From NCBI RefSeq assembly GCF_023109675.1, contig NZ_JALDUR010000002.1, forward strand, positions 186,001 through 250,000: 64,000 bases of DNA, read 5' to 3'. The stretch's first letter is position 1. Each line of letters starts with the position of its first letter. Below the pieces are notes generated by a model. That model searched no databases, was not told the DNA's origin, and saw only the letters and a program-made list of their open reading frames with translations. This DNA is from Streptococcus parasanguinis (lineage in GTDB: Bacteria > Bacillota > Bacilli > Lactobacillales > Streptococcaceae). The position numbers and the translations under genes were made by a program. This document shows, in pieces, positions 17,008 to 26,489 of this stretch.

Positions 17008-18381
17008 TTATTTTCCAAGACAGAACTGGCTGAAGAGTTGGGTGATGAGCTCATCTGGTGCAGCATCCCCAGTGATTTCTCCGAGGATTTCCCAGGTGCG
17101 GGTGAGGTCGACTTGAAGCAGGTCTACCGGCATACCGAGGGCCAAGCCTTCGTTGACCGCTTGCAGGCTTTCAACAGCTTTCTCGATAAGGGAGATGTGA
17201 CGGGCATTAGAAAGATAAGTCGCATCTTGCTCAACCAGCCCAGCATTTTCGAAGAAGAGGGCGTTGATCCGGTCTTCGATTTGATCGATGTTTTGGTTTT
17301 TCAGAACGGAAATCTTGATATGATCTTCCGGCAGTTGGTCGATTTCGATCTTCTCTGGGAGGTCGACCTTATTGAGGAGAATGATACGGTTGCTGTCTTG
17401 AGAGATTTCAAGGAGTTGGCGATCTTGATCAGTCAAGGGTTCGCTGGCATTGAGGACCAGAAGAACCAGATCAGCTTCCTTGAGGGCTTTTTTCGAACGT
17501 TCGACACCAATTTGCTCGACGATGTCTTCGGTTTCCCGGATCCCGGCTGTATCGACTAGCTTGAGGGGAACCCCGTTGATGTTGACGTATTCCTCGATAA
17601 CGTCACGGGTGGTTCCTTCGATATCGGTCACGATAGCTTTTTCTTCGCGAAGAAGATTATTGAGGAGGCTGGACTTGCCGACGTTTGGTCGACCGATGAT
17701 AGCAGTAGAGATCCCTTCACGCAAGATCTTACCGCGACGGGCAGTCTTGAGGAGGTTGGTCAAGAGGGCTTCAAATTCACTGGTCTTTTCCCGGATGATC
17801 TCAGTGGTTGCTTCTTCGACATCATCGTACTCAGGATAGTCGATGTTGACTTCGACCTGGGCCAGAGTATTGAGGATCTCTTGGCGCGTGTTGTTGATGA
17901 GGTCAGACAGTGAGCCATCGAGTTGCTTAACGGCGATGTTCATAGCCTTGTCGGTCTTGGCGCGGATGATGTCCATGACGGCTTCGGCCTGGGTTAAATC
18001 GACCCGACCATTTAGAAAGGCCCGCTTGGTAAACTCACCAGGCTCAGCCAAACGAGCTCCTTCACGGATGACCAATTGCAAGATTTCATTGGTTACGGCA
18101 ATCCCGCCGTGGGTGTTGATCTCGATGATGTCCTCACGGGTGAAGGTCTTCGGCGAGCGCATGGCTCCCACCATGACTTCGTCAAGAATCTCGTCCTTAT
18201 CAGGATCCACGATATGGCCGTAGTTGAGCGTGTGGCTCGCCACCTTGCTTAAGTCTTTTCCCTTAAAGATTTTTTGCGCAATGGCAAAGCTGTCGGTTCC
18301 GCTCAAGCGGACGATTCCGATAGCCCCTTCACCGAGAGGAGTCGAGATGGCAGCAATGGTATCAAATTCTTTAGTAATCAT
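17008..18381 (-). CDS. mnmE: tRNA uridine-5-carboxymethylaminomethyl modification GTPase MnmE
   Basis: 457-residue GTPase which, with MnmG, modifies U34 of certain tRNAs. Start is ATG at 18381 ([22 protein letters not shown]), the usual N-terminus; a longer frame to 18408 is unlikely. Order: N-terminal tetrahydrofolate-binding domain, helical domain, inserted Ras-like G domain with [12 protein letters not shown] (P-loop), DIEGTTRD (switch), DTAGI and NKVD, and the C-terminal FCLGK with the conserved Cys. Full length. Convergent with prsW; the 175-bp repeat separates their ends. Confidence 0.98.
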   Translation of the reverse strand: MITKEFDTIAAISTPLGEGAIGIVRLSGTDSFAIAQKIFKGKDLSKVASHTLNYGHIVDPDKDEILDEVMVGAMRSPKTFTREDIIEINTHGGIAVTNEILQLVIREGARLAEPGEFTKRAFLNGRVDLTQAEAVMDIIRAKTDKAMNIAVKQLDGSLSDLINNTRQEILNTLAQVEVNIDYPEYDDVEEATTEIIREKTSEFEALLTNLLKTARRGKILREGISTAIIGRPNVGKSSLLNNLLREEKAIVTDIEGTTRDVIEEYVNINGVPLKLVDTAGIRETEDIVEQIGVERSKKALKEADLVLLVLNASEPLTDQDRQLLEISQDSNRIILLNKVDLPEKIEIDQLPEDHIKISVLKNQNIDQIEDRINALFFENAGLVEQDATYLSNARHISLIEKAVESLQAVNEGLALGMPVDLLQVDLTRTWEILGEITGDAAPDELITQLFSQFCLGK

Positions 18382-18487
18382 GTCATTTCTCTTTTCCTGT
18401 AGATTCATCTCTATTCTATCGTAAAGTCAGCGGACGGGCAAGATTTTGCTTTTAGAACTAAAAGATGGAAAGGTTTTCAAATAATTA

Positions 18488-18516
18488 GTGAAATCTCTTT
18501 CAGAATATGCTATACT
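18488..18516 (+). promoter_or_regulatory. rpiA promoter
   Basis: GTGAAA (18488-18493), 17-bp spacer, extended -10 TGCTATACT (TATACT 18511-18516). Confidence 0.65.
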
Positions 18517-18543
18517 GTAATAGAATATAAAAGGAGGTCTATG

Positions 18544-19215
18544 ATGGTAAACCTAAAAGAACAGGTAGGAATTAAAGCGGCTGAGTTTGTCAAAGACGGC
18601 ATGATTGTCGGTCTCGGTACAGGGTCAACTGCTTATTATTTTGTGGCTGAATTGGGTCGTCGCATCAAAGAAGAAGGCTTGCAGATCACAGCTGTCACAA
18701 CGTCGAGTGTGACCTATGATCAGGCTGAAAGTTTAGGCATCCCGCTCAAGGCTATCGACGATGTCGAAGTGGTCGATGTGACAGTGGATGGCGCAGATGA
18801 AGTGGATCCTCAATTAAACGGGATTAAAGGGGGCGGTGGGGCTCTCCTCATGGAAAAGATCGTCGCAACCAATTCAAAAGATTGCATTTGGATCGTGGAT
18901 GAATCCAAACAAGTCGCAACTCTTGGGGCTTTCAAACTTCCAGTGGAAGTAGTGCAATACGGAGCTGAAAATCTCTTCCGTCACTTTGAGCAAAAAGGTT
19001 ACCATCCTGCTTTCCGTATCGCGGATGACCAACGTTTTGTCACCGACCAAGGCAACTTTATCATTGACTTGGATCTCAAGGTGATCGAGGATGCAGAAGC
19101 TCTGGCCAATGAACTGGATCACACCGTAGGCGTCGTAGAGCACGGTTTATTCTTGAACATGATTTCAAAAGTGATTGTAGGGACACCAGATGGTCCTGTC
19201 ATCATAGAAAAATAG
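18544..19215 (+). CDS. rpiA: Ribose-5-phosphate isomerase A
   Basis: Interconverts ribose-5-phosphate and ribulose-5-phosphate; 223 residues. Of two adjacent ATGs, 18544 has the better spacing (6 nt) to AAGGAGG. Family motifs are present: [12 protein letters not shown] (phosphate loop, ~22-33), [20 protein letters not shown] and [12 protein letters not shown] with the catalytic region. It heads the salvage block with deoB and punA, feeding ribose-5-phosphate from nucleoside breakdown into the pentose phosphate pathway. A 175-bp repeat follows its stop. Confidence 0.97.
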   Translation: MVNLKEQVGIKAAEFVKDGMIVGLGTGSTAYYFVAELGRRIKEEGLQITAVTTSSVTYDQAESLGIPLKAIDDVEVVDVTVDGADEVDPQLNGIKGGGGALLMEKIVATNSKDCIWIVDESKQVATLGAFKLPVEVVQYGAENLFRHFEQKGYHPAFRIADDQRFVTDQGNFIIDLDLKVIEDAEALANELDHTVGVVEHGLFLNMISKVIVGTPDGPVIIEK

Positions 19216-19389
19216 AGAGTGGGACAGAAATCGGTAATTCGTTAGAATTCGATTTCGTCGTCCCACCTCCGCACAGTTGAGTGGGGCTGTAAAAGCTGAT
19301 GAAATCAGCGTAGTAGAGCCCACTCAACCACTGCGTCTTGCTCGACAATCCAAAAACAATTGAGAGGCTAGGACTTTTGTCCCAGCCTC
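19215..19389 (+). repeat. 175-bp three-hairpin intergenic repeat, copy 2
   Basis: Same sequence and orientation as copy 1, with few base changes; it starts at the last base of the rpiA stop and lies before the deoB promoter. It probably acts as the rpiA terminator. Confidence 0.9.
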
Positions 19390-19422
19390 GGATCAAATAA
19401 CGGCTCTCTTCTTATAGGGATA

Positions 19423-19431
19423 TGGTATAAT
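19423..19431 (+). promoter_or_regulatory. deoB extended -10 promoter
   Basis: TGGTATAAT (TATAAT 19426-19431), no clear -35; 32 bp before the deoB ATG. Confidence 0.6.
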
Positions 19432-19463
19432 ATAGCTAGTTTAATAAAGGAAAGAGGCAGTAT

Positions 19464-20675
19464 ATGTCAAAATTTAAACGCATGCACTTAGTTGTGCTGG
19501 ATTCAGTTGGGATCGGTGCTGCACCAGATGCCAATAACTTTGTCAATGCAGGAGTTCCAGATGGAGCATCTGATACATTGGGTCACATCTCTAAAACCGT
19601 CGGTTTGAATGTACCAAACATGGCCAAAATCGGTCTTGGAAATATTCCTCGTGAAGTACCATTGAAGACTGTGCCAGCTGAAAGCAACCCAACTGGTTAT
19701 GCGACAAAATTGCAAGAAGTCTCTCTTGGGAAAGACACCATGACTGGTCACTGGGAAATCATGGGGCTCAACATTACAGAACCGTTTGATACTTTCTGGA
19801 ATGGTTTCCCTGAAGAAATTTTGACTAAAATTGAAGAATTCTCAGGACGTAAGGTCATCCGTGAAGCCAACAAACCTTATTCTGGTACAGCGGTTATCGA
19901 TGACTTTGGACCACGTCAAATGGAAACTGGCGAGTTGATCATTTATACATCAGCAGACCCTGTGCTTCAAATCGCAGCTCACGAAGACATCATTCCTTTG
20001 GATGAACTCTACCGTATCTGTGAATACGCTCGTTCCATCACTTTGGAACGTCCAGCTCTTCTTGGTCGAATCATTGCTCGTCCTTATGTTGGGGAACCTG
20101 GAAACTTCACACGTACAGCCAACCGTCGTGACTTAGCTGTTTCACCATTTGCGCCAACTGTTTTGGATAAGTTGAACGAAGCGGGTATTGATACCTATGC
20201 AGTTGGTAAGATCAACGATATCTTCAACGGAGCTGGTATCAACCACGATATGGGCCACAACAAATCAAATAGCCACGGTATGGATACCTTGATTAAGACC
20301 ATGGGACTTCCTGAGTTCCAAGAAGGGTTCTCATTTACCAACTTGGTAGACTTTGATGCTCTTTACGGTCACCGTCGCAATGCTCACGGCTACCGCGATT
20401 GCTTGCATGAATTTGACGAACGCTTGCCAGAAATTATTGCAGCTATGCGTGAAGATGATCTCTTGATGATCACTGCAGACCACGGGAATGACCCAACCTA
20501 CGCTGGTACAGACCATACGCGTGAATACATCCCATTCTTGGCTTATAGCCCATCTTTCAAAGGTAGCGGCTTGATTCCAGTTGGCCACTTTGCGGATATC
20601 TCAGCTACTGTGGCGGAAAACTTTGGTGTTGAGAAAGCCATGATCGGAGAAAGCTTCTTAGATAAATTGGTCTAA
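19464..20675 (+). CDS. deoB: Phosphopentomutase
   Basis: Converts (deoxy)ribose-1-phosphate to the 5-phosphate; 403 residues, usual size. It is an alkaline-phosphatase-superfamily enzyme: N-terminal metal site [14 protein letters not shown], catalytic Thr region [13 protein letters not shown] (around 90-102), and C-terminal metal ligands in ITADHGNDP and DHTREY. AAGGAAAGAGG precedes the ATG. It works with the phosphorylases encoded downstream (punA, deoD), which make its substrate, and with rpiA upstream. The next gene starts 1 bp after its stop. Confidence 0.98.
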   Translation: MSKFKRMHLVVLDSVGIGAAPDANNFVNAGVPDGASDTLGHISKTVGLNVPNMAKIGLGNIPREVPLKTVPAESNPTGYATKLQEVSLGKDTMTGHWEIMGLNITEPFDTFWNGFPEEILTKIEEFSGRKVIREANKPYSGTAVIDDFGPRQMETGELIIYTSADPVLQIAAHEDIIPLDELYRICEYARSITLERPALLGRIIARPYVGEPGNFTRTANRRDLAVSPFAPTVLDKLNEAGIDTYAVGKINDIFNGAGINHDMGHNKSNSHGMDTLIKTMGLPEFQEGFSFTNLVDFDALYGHRRNAHGYRDCLHEFDERLPEIIAAMREDDLLMITADHGNDPTYAGTDHTREYIPFLAYSPSFKGSGLIPVGHFADISATVAENFGVEKAMIGESFLDKLV

Positions 20676-20676
20676 G

Positions 20677-21222
20677 ATGATGCTCTTTGCTCTCCTCGTA
20701 AGAGGAATCAATGTTGGCGGCAAAAACAAGGTCGTGATGGCAGAACTTCGAGAAGAGCTTCAAACGATCGGGCTGGATGGGGTAGAGACCTACATCAATA
20801 GTGGCAATATCTTCTTTGAATCTGCTGGTTCTAAAGCAGAATTGGTGGATTTGCTGGGACATTTCTTTTGTGATCACTACCCCTTTATCCAGTCTTTTTC
20901 TCTCTTTTCAGCTGAGGACTATGCGCAAGAACTCGCTGCTCTACCAGCCTGGTGGCAGGAGGATCTGGCCCGCAAGGATGTTCTCTTTTACACAGAAGGC
21001 CTCGATCAGGATGCTGTCTGGGAGCTGGTCTCTTCTTTTTCGCTCGGTGATGAAATCATCCATCGTGGGAATCTAGGGATCTACTGGGGCAAATACTCAG
21101 AAGAGACCTATACAAAGACCGCTTACCACAGACAAGTCCTCAAGATGCCGGATTACCGTCTTTTGACCATTCGCAATGCCAATACATTTGACAAAATTGG
21201 CCAATTTTTAAGGAAATCATAA
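20677..21222 (+). CDS. DUF1697 family protein
   Basis: 181-residue protein of unknown function starting MMLFALLVRGINVGGKNKV, the strongly conserved DUF1697 N-terminus (RGINVGG), followed by LGLDGVETYINSGNIFFES-like sequence (TYINSGNI). It contains a C-terminal TKTAYHRQVLKMPDYRLLTIRNANTFDKI segment, typical of the family. It has no ribosome site of its own and starts 1 bp after deoB, so it is translated by coupling. It lies in the salvage operon between deoB and punA, but no role there is established. Confidence 0.88.
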   Translation: MMLFALLVRGINVGGKNKVVMAELREELQTIGLDGVETYINSGNIFFESAGSKAELVDLLGHFFCDHYPFIQSFSLFSAEDYAQELAALPAWWQEDLARKDVLFYTEGLDQDAVWELVSSFSLGDEIIHRGNLGIYWGKYSEETYTKTAYHRQVLKMPDYRLLTIRNANTFDKIGQFLRKS

Positions 21223-21234
21223 AGGAGATATGCA

Positions 21235-22044
21235 ATGACATTATTAGCAAAAATCAATGAAACAGCTGCTTTTTTGAAAGGCAAAGGAATGGAAGCACCT
21301 GAGTTTGGCTTGATCCTTGGATCAGGTCTTGGAGAACTGGCTGAAGAAATCGAAAATCCAGTCGTAGTAGACTACTCTGAAATTCCAAACTGGGGTCGTT
21401 CAACGGTTGTCGGCCATGCGGGTAAATTGGTTTATGGTGATCTTGCTGGACGCAAGGTTTTGGCCCTTCAAGGACGTTTCCACTTCTACGAAGGAAACCC
21501 ACTAGAAGTAGTGACTTTCCCAGTTCGTGTCATGAAAGTTTTGGGATGTGAAGGGGTTCTTGTTACCAACGCTGCCGGTGGTATCGGCTTTGGTCCTGGT
21601 ACTTTGATGGCCATCACAGACCACATCAATATGACTGGTCAAAACCCATTGATCGGTGAAAACTTGGATGACTTTGGTCCACGTTTCCCAGATATGTCAA
21701 AAGCCTACACTCCAGAATATCGTGAGACTGCTCATAAAGTAGCAGACAAATTGGGTATCAAATTGGATGATGGGGTTTATATCGGTGTGACTGGTCCAAC
21801 TTATGAAACTCCAGCTGAAATCCGTGCGTTTAAGACACTTGGCGCAGATGCTGTCGGAATGTCAACCGTTCCGGAAGTCATCATTGCAGCACACTCTGGT
21901 TTGAAGGTTCTTGGTATTTCATGTATTACCAACTTTGCGGCTGGTTTCCAAGAAGAGCTCAACCACGAAGAAGTGGTAGAAGTGACAGAGCGCGTCAAAG
22001 GCGACTTCAAAGGATTGCTGAAAGCGATTCTTGCTGAACTCTAA
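21235..22044 (+). CDS. punA: Purine nucleoside phosphorylase, trimeric (PNP-I) type
   Basis: Phosphorolysis of guanosine, inosine and their deoxy forms; 269 residues. It has GLILGSGLGELAE (phosphate loop, ~24-36), the active-site region VTNAAGGIGFGPG, and base-binding GPTYETPAEIRA and GADAVGMSTVPEVIIA. AAAGGAGA precedes the ATG. It makes ribose-1-phosphate for DeoB. The deoD gene 2 kb downstream encodes the unrelated hexameric class, so the locus has both phosphorylase families. Confidence 0.96.
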   Translation: MTLLAKINETAAFLKGKGMEAPEFGLILGSGLGELAEEIENPVVVDYSEIPNWGRSTVVGHAGKLVYGDLAGRKVLALQGRFHFYEGNPLEVVTFPVRVMKVLGCEGVLVTNAAGGIGFGPGTLMAITDHINMTGQNPLIGENLDDFGPRFPDMSKAYTPEYRETAHKVADKLGIKLDDGVYIGVTGPTYETPAEIRAFKTLGADAVGMSTVPEVIIAAHSGLKVLGISCITNFAAGFQEELNHEEVVEVTERVKGDFKGLLKAILAEL

Positions 22045-22048
22045 TCCA

Positions 22049-23281
22049 ATGAAAGTACGACTCCAAAGTCTGCCCTACGGACTGAGGTTACTTCTAGCTA
22101 CTTTATCCTTGGGAATAGGAACAGGTCTGGTCGGAATTGCCTGTCATTATCTACTAGAAGGAGTGCAGGGACTGGCCTTTGGCCAAGCTAGTTCCGATTT
22201 ACTCCATCAATTCCAAGAAGCTGGAGGTCTCCGTAGATTTCTGGTCTTGTGTGTGACTGGGTGCTTGGCAGCTGGCTTCTGGTATCTCCTGCAAAGGCGT
22301 TATCAGATCCTGTCTATTCGCCAGCAAATGGACTTACCTGGAGACAGGGAACCAGCGCCCTTAGCCCACCTCCTTCATGCAGGGATGCAGGTGGCAATTG
22401 TCGGAGCAGGTGCATCGGTCGGAAAAGAAGGAGCCCCACGTGAGATCGGGGCTCTTCTAGCTGGTCGCTTGGCGAAGGGATTCTCACTAGCTCTCAAAGA
22501 GCGAAAAGTCTTGATCGCCTGTGGGGCTGGAGCTGGTTTGGCTGCGGTCTATCAGGTCCCCTTTGCCAGTAGCTTATTTGTCTTTGAGACCTTAGGACTC
22601 GCCTACAGTTGGCAGAACTTTCTACTGGTTTTGACCAGCACTTATCTGGCCACCTGGGTCGCTCAGTCCATCGTTGGTCAGGAGGCCATTTATCACCTGT
22701 CCGCAGTTTCATGGTCGGCTAGCAGTTTCTTACAGGCTATTGTGATTGCTTTCTTAGTCACTCCCTTGGCTCTGGTCTTTGCTTTCCTCGCCAAGCGGGC
22801 TAGTCACAAACGGCGGAAGGACGGGACGATTCTTTTGGCTCTTCCTCTAGCCTTTCTAGTCTTGGGGAGCCTAGTAGCCTTTTTCCCTATCTTTATGGGA
22901 AATGGCCAGGTACTAGCGCAAGCCCTCTTATCTAGCCAGTCGATTCCTTATCTTCCACTGACTCTTGCAGTGAAGGGGCTTCTGGTTTATCTCCTCTTGC
23001 GCAATGGTGCCTATGGGGGAACCTTGACACCATCATTTGCCCTTGGGATTGGATCTGGCTATTTAGTGACCTTGCTTTTGACAGCCCTTGGGATTCATCT
23101 GGATCCTGCTCTAGGGATGTTACTTGGAGCGACCGTCTTTTTAGGAACGACCCTAGAAGCTCCTTTAACAGCTATTGCCCTAAGTCTTGGATTTACAGGC
23201 CAACCTTTGAGTTTGACAATCCCGCTTGTACTTGCGGCTGGTTTGTCTTACGTGATTCGAAAAAGATGGGAGAAGAAATAA
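22049..23281 (+). CDS. CLC-family chloride channel/antiporter
   Basis: 410-residue polytopic membrane protein of the CLC fold. The gating-Glu motif is GKEGAPREIGA (around residue 130), and a GTLTPSFALGIG segment lies near residue 328. ATG 22049 is chosen; an in-frame TTG at 22031 overlaps punA. No strong ribosome site, so it is probably coupled to punA. It differs from the CLC-F-like protein at 3485 in its gate and filter motifs, so it more likely moves chloride. A role in nucleoside salvage is not apparent. Confidence 0.88.
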   Translation: MKVRLQSLPYGLRLLLATLSLGIGTGLVGIACHYLLEGVQGLAFGQASSDLLHQFQEAGGLRRFLVLCVTGCLAAGFWYLLQRRYQILSIRQQMDLPGDREPAPLAHLLHAGMQVAIVGAGASVGKEGAPREIGALLAGRLAKGFSLALKERKVLIACGAGAGLAAVYQVPFASSLFVFETLGLAYSWQNFLLVLTSTYLATWVAQSIVGQEAIYHLSAVSWSASSFLQAIVIAFLVTPLALVFAFLAKRASHKRRKDGTILLALPLAFLVLGSLVAFFPIFMGNGQVLAQALLSSQSIPYLPLTLAVKGLLVYLLLRNGAYGGTLTPSFALGIGSGYLVTLLLTALGIHLDPALGMLLGATVFLGTTLEAPLTAIALSLGFTGQPLSLTIPLVLAAGLSYVIRKRWEKK

Positions 23282-23991
23282 TGAAGGTACATTTTGTACT
23301 GCATGAAACCTTTGAAGTACCGGGCGCTTATCTAAAATGGGCGCAGGAGCGTGGTCATCAAGTGACCACGACCAAAGTCTATGAGAATGAAGCTTTACCA
23401 GAGACAGTGGATGAGATTGACTTCTTAATTGTGATGGGAGGTCCTCAATCGCCAGATGAAGATCGGGAAGCTTTTCCATACTACGATCCTCAGGCAGAGA
23501 TCGAACTGATTCAAAAGGCCATGAAGGCAGATCGTTATATTGTTGGAGTCTGTCTGGGTGCCCAGCTCCTGTCTGTTGCTTATGGAGCGGAGTATGAACA
23601 CAGTCCAGAACGTGAGATTGGGGTTTATCCTGTGACCTTGACGCCTGAAGGACTTACAGATCCACATGTCGGTGAGTTTGGAGAAACTCTTGAAACTGGC
23701 CACTGGCATGGCGATATGCCAGGATTGACAAAAGATGCTGTTGTTCTTGCGACCAGTCAAGGGTGTCCACGTCAGATTATCCGCTTTAGTCCGAAACATT
23801 ATGCCTTCCAAGCTCACTTGGAATTTGATCCAGAAGCAGTCAATCTCTTGATTGCTGCAGACGGGGAAGATGTTATAGAAAAACAAAGTCAAAAATTGAC
23901 CTTTGTTCAAAAACCTGAAGCCATTCGTGCTTACGATTATCGAGAAATGAATGCCAAACTCTTTACGTTTTTGGACTCATTAACAAAATAA
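23281..23991 (+). CDS. Class I glutamine amidotransferase-like protein
   Basis: 236-residue stand-alone GATase-1 domain. ATG 23281 overlaps the CLC stop by one base. The nucleophile elbow is GVCLGAQLLS (Cys near residue 88), and the His and Glu of the triad are in FQAHLEFDPE (around 178-187). IVMGGPQSPDED forms the oxyanion part. Such proteins are often annotated as GMP-synthase-like. The synthase domain is absent, so the acceptor substrate is unknown. Its place among purine-salvage genes is suggestive only. Confidence 0.85.
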   Translation: MKVHFVLHETFEVPGAYLKWAQERGHQVTTTKVYENEALPETVDEIDFLIVMGGPQSPDEDREAFPYYDPQAEIELIQKAMKADRYIVGVCLGAQLLSVAYGAEYEHSPEREIGVYPVTLTPEGLTDPHVGEFGETLETGHWHGDMPGLTKDAVVLATSQGCPRQIIRFSPKHYAFQAHLEFDPEAVNLLIAADGEDVIEKQSQKLTFVQKPEAIRAYDYREMNAKLFTFLDSLTK

Positions 23992-23999
23992 ATATAAAA

Positions 24000-24122
24000 G
24001 AAAGGTAGAGCATGTGTTCTAATTTGAACACGAGCGGAAAGCTCGGAAAATAGATAATCTGACTGAGAAATCAGGATTTCTCGTCAGATTCCTAATTTTC
24101 AGTCGCTTTCTGGTCGCTCTCC
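24000..24122 (+). ncRNA. Structured RNA motif, instance A (upstream of deoD)
   Basis: Three-way-junction fold. P1: 24004-24011 with 24116-24122 (one bulge). P2: GTGTTC 24014 / GAACAC 24026. P3: GAAAGC 24037 / GCTTTC 24105, GAAAAT 24046 / ATTTTC 24095, then a 4x4 internal loop AGAT (24052) / CCTA (24091), then AATCTGAC 24056 / GTCAGATT 24083 and an apical hairpin. The internal loop is shared with instances B and C while the stems differ. I cannot match it to a riboswitch class known to me. Confidence 0.7.
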
Positions 24123-24141
24123 TAATTACTCAATAAAAAAA

Positions 24142-24279
24142 GAAAGGATGGGTTTACCGTATTCGCTGAACTGAATACGGGCGGAGAACTGTGTAAAAAA
24201 GATAAACTGTCTAGCATCTGCGATGCGTCGTCAGTTTCCTATTTTTACTTTGTTCTCTGTCGCCCTTTATATCTTAATT
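24142..24279 (+). ncRNA. Structured RNA motif, instance B (directly before deoD)
   Basis: Tandem to instance A. P2: CCGTATTC 24157 / GAATACGG 24173. Closing stem GGGCG 24179 / CGCCC 24261 (or GGG 24150 / CCC 24263). P3: GAGAAC 24184 / GTTCTC 24252, GTAAAAA 24193 / TTTTTAC 24242, internal loop AGAT (24200) / CCTA (24238), AAACTG 24204 / CAGTTT 24232, apical GCAT/ATGC. It ends TTTATATCTTAATT immediately before the deoD ATG, with no Shine-Dalgarno between. Confidence 0.72.
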
Positions 24280-24990
24280 ATGTCTATCCATATTGCTGCT
24301 AAGCAGGGTGAAATTGCTGATAAAATTCTTCTTCCTGGGGATCCTCTTCGTGCGAAATTTATTGCTGAGAATTTCCTTGAAGACGCTGTTTGCTTCAACG
24401 AAGTCCGTAACATGTTTGGTTACACGGGTACTTATAAAGGTCACCGTGTATCTGTCATGGGTACTGGAATGGGAATGCCATCCATCTCCATCTATGCGCG
24501 TGAGCTGATTGTCGACTACGGTGTGAAGAAATTGATCCGTGTGGGAACGGCTGGTTCTTTGAATGAGGATGTGCATGTTCGTGAATTGGTCTTGGCACAA
24601 GCTGCCGCAACCAACTCAAACATCATCCGCAACGACTGGCCTCAATACGATTTCCCACAAATCGCTAGCTTTGATCTTTTAGACAAAGCTTACCACATTG
24701 CCAAAGACCTTGGCATGGCGACTCACGTCGGCAATGTCTTGTCATCAGATGTCTTCTATTCAAACTATGGTGAAAAGAATATCGAGCTTGGTAAATGGGG
24801 TGTGAAAGCTGTAGAAATGGAAGCGGCAGCCCTTTACTATCTTGCTGCTCAACACCATGTTGATGCGCTTGCTATCATGACGATTTCAGACAGTTTGGTT
24901 AATCCAGATGAGGATACAACTGCTGAAGAACGTCAAACTACTTTCACAGACATGATGAAAGTTGGTCTTGAGACCTTGATTGCAGACTAA
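24280..24990 (+). CDS. deoD: Purine nucleoside phosphorylase, hexameric DeoD type
   Basis: 236-residue phosphorylase for purine (deoxy)nucleosides. The start is ATG 24280 ([26 protein letters not shown]), the family N-terminus; the frame extends upstream through the leader RNA but that is not coding. Motifs: [10 protein letters not shown] (phosphate), [24 protein letters not shown] (ribose) and ISDSLV with the catalytic Asp. No ribosome site lies before the start; a GAAAGGA sits 130 nt upstream on the other side of the RNA fold. It overlaps the next gene by one base. Confidence 0.96.
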   Translation: MSIHIAAKQGEIADKILLPGDPLRAKFIAENFLEDAVCFNEVRNMFGYTGTYKGHRVSVMGTGMGMPSISIYARELIVDYGVKKLIRVGTAGSLNEDVHVRELVLAQAAATNSNIIRNDWPQYDFPQIASFDLLDKAYHIAKDLGMATHVGNVLSSDVFYSNYGEKNIELGKWGVKAVEMEAAALYYLAAQHHVDALAIMTISDSLVNPDEDTTAEERQTTFTDMMKVGLETLIAD

Positions 24991-25757
24991 TGGCAAAATT
25001 CCTTCATGATGAATGGCTCTACGATCTCCAAAATTATCACTACAGCCGGGCTCTGCGATCTATCAAGCAGCAGGAAGAAGTACCGGATTTGTTGGTGAGC
25101 TTACTGCAGTTAATGGCGGAGCGTCGAGAGCTTAATATCCAACCCGTCATGAATCAAAAGTTGAGAACTGAGTTGCTAGAAGCGACTGGTTTTCAGCTTT
25201 TTTGGCATGAAGATCCAGAAGACGAGCAGTTGGCCAACTACCTTTATGACTTAGAGGCGAAGTTGCGAAATGAGCAGATTATTGACTTTGTTCGTGCCGT
25301 TAGCCCAGCCATCTATCGGATCTTTATGCGATTGATTCAGTTGAAAATTCCTGATATTACCAACTATATTCATAACTCCAAAGAATCGAGTTATGACCGT
25401 TGGAAGTTTGAGAGCCTGCATGCGTCTGACAACCCTATCCTGCAGCAATTCCACAGCGAAAGTGTGGTCAATTCGTCCAGTTTGACGGAGTTGATTGCGC
25501 AGTTGGACTTGCCAGATAGCGTCAAAGTTGCGGCCCAACAATTGCGGGAGTTAGAAAAATCAGTTCGCAACCCCTTGGCCCACTTGATCAAGCCCTTTGA
25601 TGAAGAAGAGCTCCATCGGACGACGGGTTTCTCTTCTCAGGATTTTATGAAGAATTTGATTGACCTTGCAAGCTACACAGGCATCCATTATGATCAAGCT
25701 AACTTTTATTTTGATCAGGCCAATGCTGTCATGGAAAAGCTACTAAAGGAGAAGTAG
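24990..25757 (+). CDS. HEPN-motif protein resembling the C-terminal half of Csm6
   Basis: 255-residue soluble helical protein. Near the C-terminus it has SVRNPLAHLI: R193-N-P-L-A-H198 fits the R-x4-6-H ribonuclease signature of HEPN domains in the form seen in Csm6/Csx1 proteins (RN..AH), followed by two predicted helices. The N-terminal ~130 residues are also helical, and no Rossmann-like CARF domain is evident, so cyclic-oligoadenylate sensing is not supported. ATG 24990 overlaps the deoD stop; the sir2 start follows the stop directly, so it is the middle gene of a tightly coupled trio. No type III CRISPR genes are in the window. RNase activity is inference. Confidence 0.6.
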   Translation: MAKFLHDEWLYDLQNYHYSRALRSIKQQEEVPDLLVSLLQLMAERRELNIQPVMNQKLRTELLEATGFQLFWHEDPEDEQLANYLYDLEAKLRNEQIIDFVRAVSPAIYRIFMRLIQLKIPDITNYIHNSKESSYDRWKFESLHASDNPILQQFHSESVVNSSSLTELIAQLDLPDSVKVAAQQLRELEKSVRNPLAHLIKPFDEEELHRTTGFSSQDFMKNLIDLASYTGIHYDQANFYFDQANAVMEKLLKEK

Positions 25758-26489
25758 ATGGATAAGATTGCTCAACTACAGGAGATGATTGATCAGAGTC
25801 AACGGATCGTGTTTTTCGGAGGGGCAGGAGTTTCTACAGAGTCAAATATTCCAGATTTTCGAAGCTCAGACGGTGTCTATAGTGTTCAGGTGGGGCGGCA
25901 TTTGACAGCTGAGCAATTGGTCTCCCATACCATGTTTGCGCGCTATCCAGAGGACTTTTTCGACTTTTACAAGAAGTACTTGCTCTACCCAGATGCCAAG
26001 CCCAATGCTTCCCATCAGTATTTGGCTCGGCTTGAAGATACAGGTAAGCTCCAGGCAGTTGTGACACAAAATATTGATAGTCTCCATGAAATGGCTGGTT
26101 CTAAAAAAGTTTTGAAGCTCCATGGCAGCGCCGATCGCAATTACTGTACGGGTTGCCAGCGATTTTATGATTTGGAGGCCTTTCTAGCTTTAGAAGGCCC
26201 GGTTCCACACTGTCTGGACTGCGGCAAGGTGGTCAAACCTGATGTGACCCTCTACGAGGAACCTCTCGATATGGACGTCTTTAGCCAAGCAGCCCAAGCA
26301 ATCCAAGAGGCTGATCTCCTGATTATCGGTGGAACTTCCCTTGTGGTCTACCCAGCGGCTAGCTTGATCCAGTATTTTCAAGGGAAGAAGCTGGTTGTCA
26401 TCAATAAAACCAGTATCCCTCAAGACAAACAAGCAGACCTGGTTATTGAAGGGAAAATTGGCCAAGTATTTTCACAATTAAGACAATAA
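25758..26489 (+). CDS. NAD-dependent protein deacylase, Sir2 family
   Basis: 243-residue classical sirtuin. NAD-binding: FFGGAGVSTESNIPDFRSSDG (Rossmann start and GAG motif); catalytic: TQNIDSLHEMAG and KLHGS with the active His; zinc ribbon: CTGC and CLDC; C-terminal GGTSLVVYPAA. The zinc site marks it as a protein deacetylase/deacylase, not one of the Sir2-like NADases of phage-defence systems. It starts directly after the HEPN gene stop and ends at a strong bidirectional terminator. Confidence 0.95.
   Translation: MDKIAQLQEMIDQSQRIVFFGGAGVSTESNIPDFRSSDGVYSVQVGRHLTAEQLVSHTMFARYPEDFFDFYKKYLLYPDAKPNASHQYLARLEDTGKLQAVVTQNIDSLHEMAGSKKVLKLHGSADRNYCTGCQRFYDLEAFLALEGPVPHCLDCGKVVKPDVTLYEEPLDMDVFSQAAQAIQEADLLIIGGTSLVVYPAASLIQYFQGKKLVVINKTSIPQDKQADLVIEGKIGQVFSQLRQ

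Noticed and set aside
17005-18424. Long plus-strand ORFs opposite mnmE
   Set aside because: Antisense shadows of a clear MnmE coding sequence.
24000-24279. Purine, preQ1 or other known riboswitch before deoD
   Set aside because: The fold and conserved bases do not match the consensus of the purine, preQ1, THF or TPP classes as I know them; kept as an unassigned motif.
24990-25757. Part of a type III CRISPR system
   Set aside because: No cas10, csm or CARF-domain gene is in the window; only the HEPN signature is shared.
25758-26489. Sir2-type defence NADase
   Set aside because: The zinc-binding cysteines and length are those of classical sirtuin deacylases.
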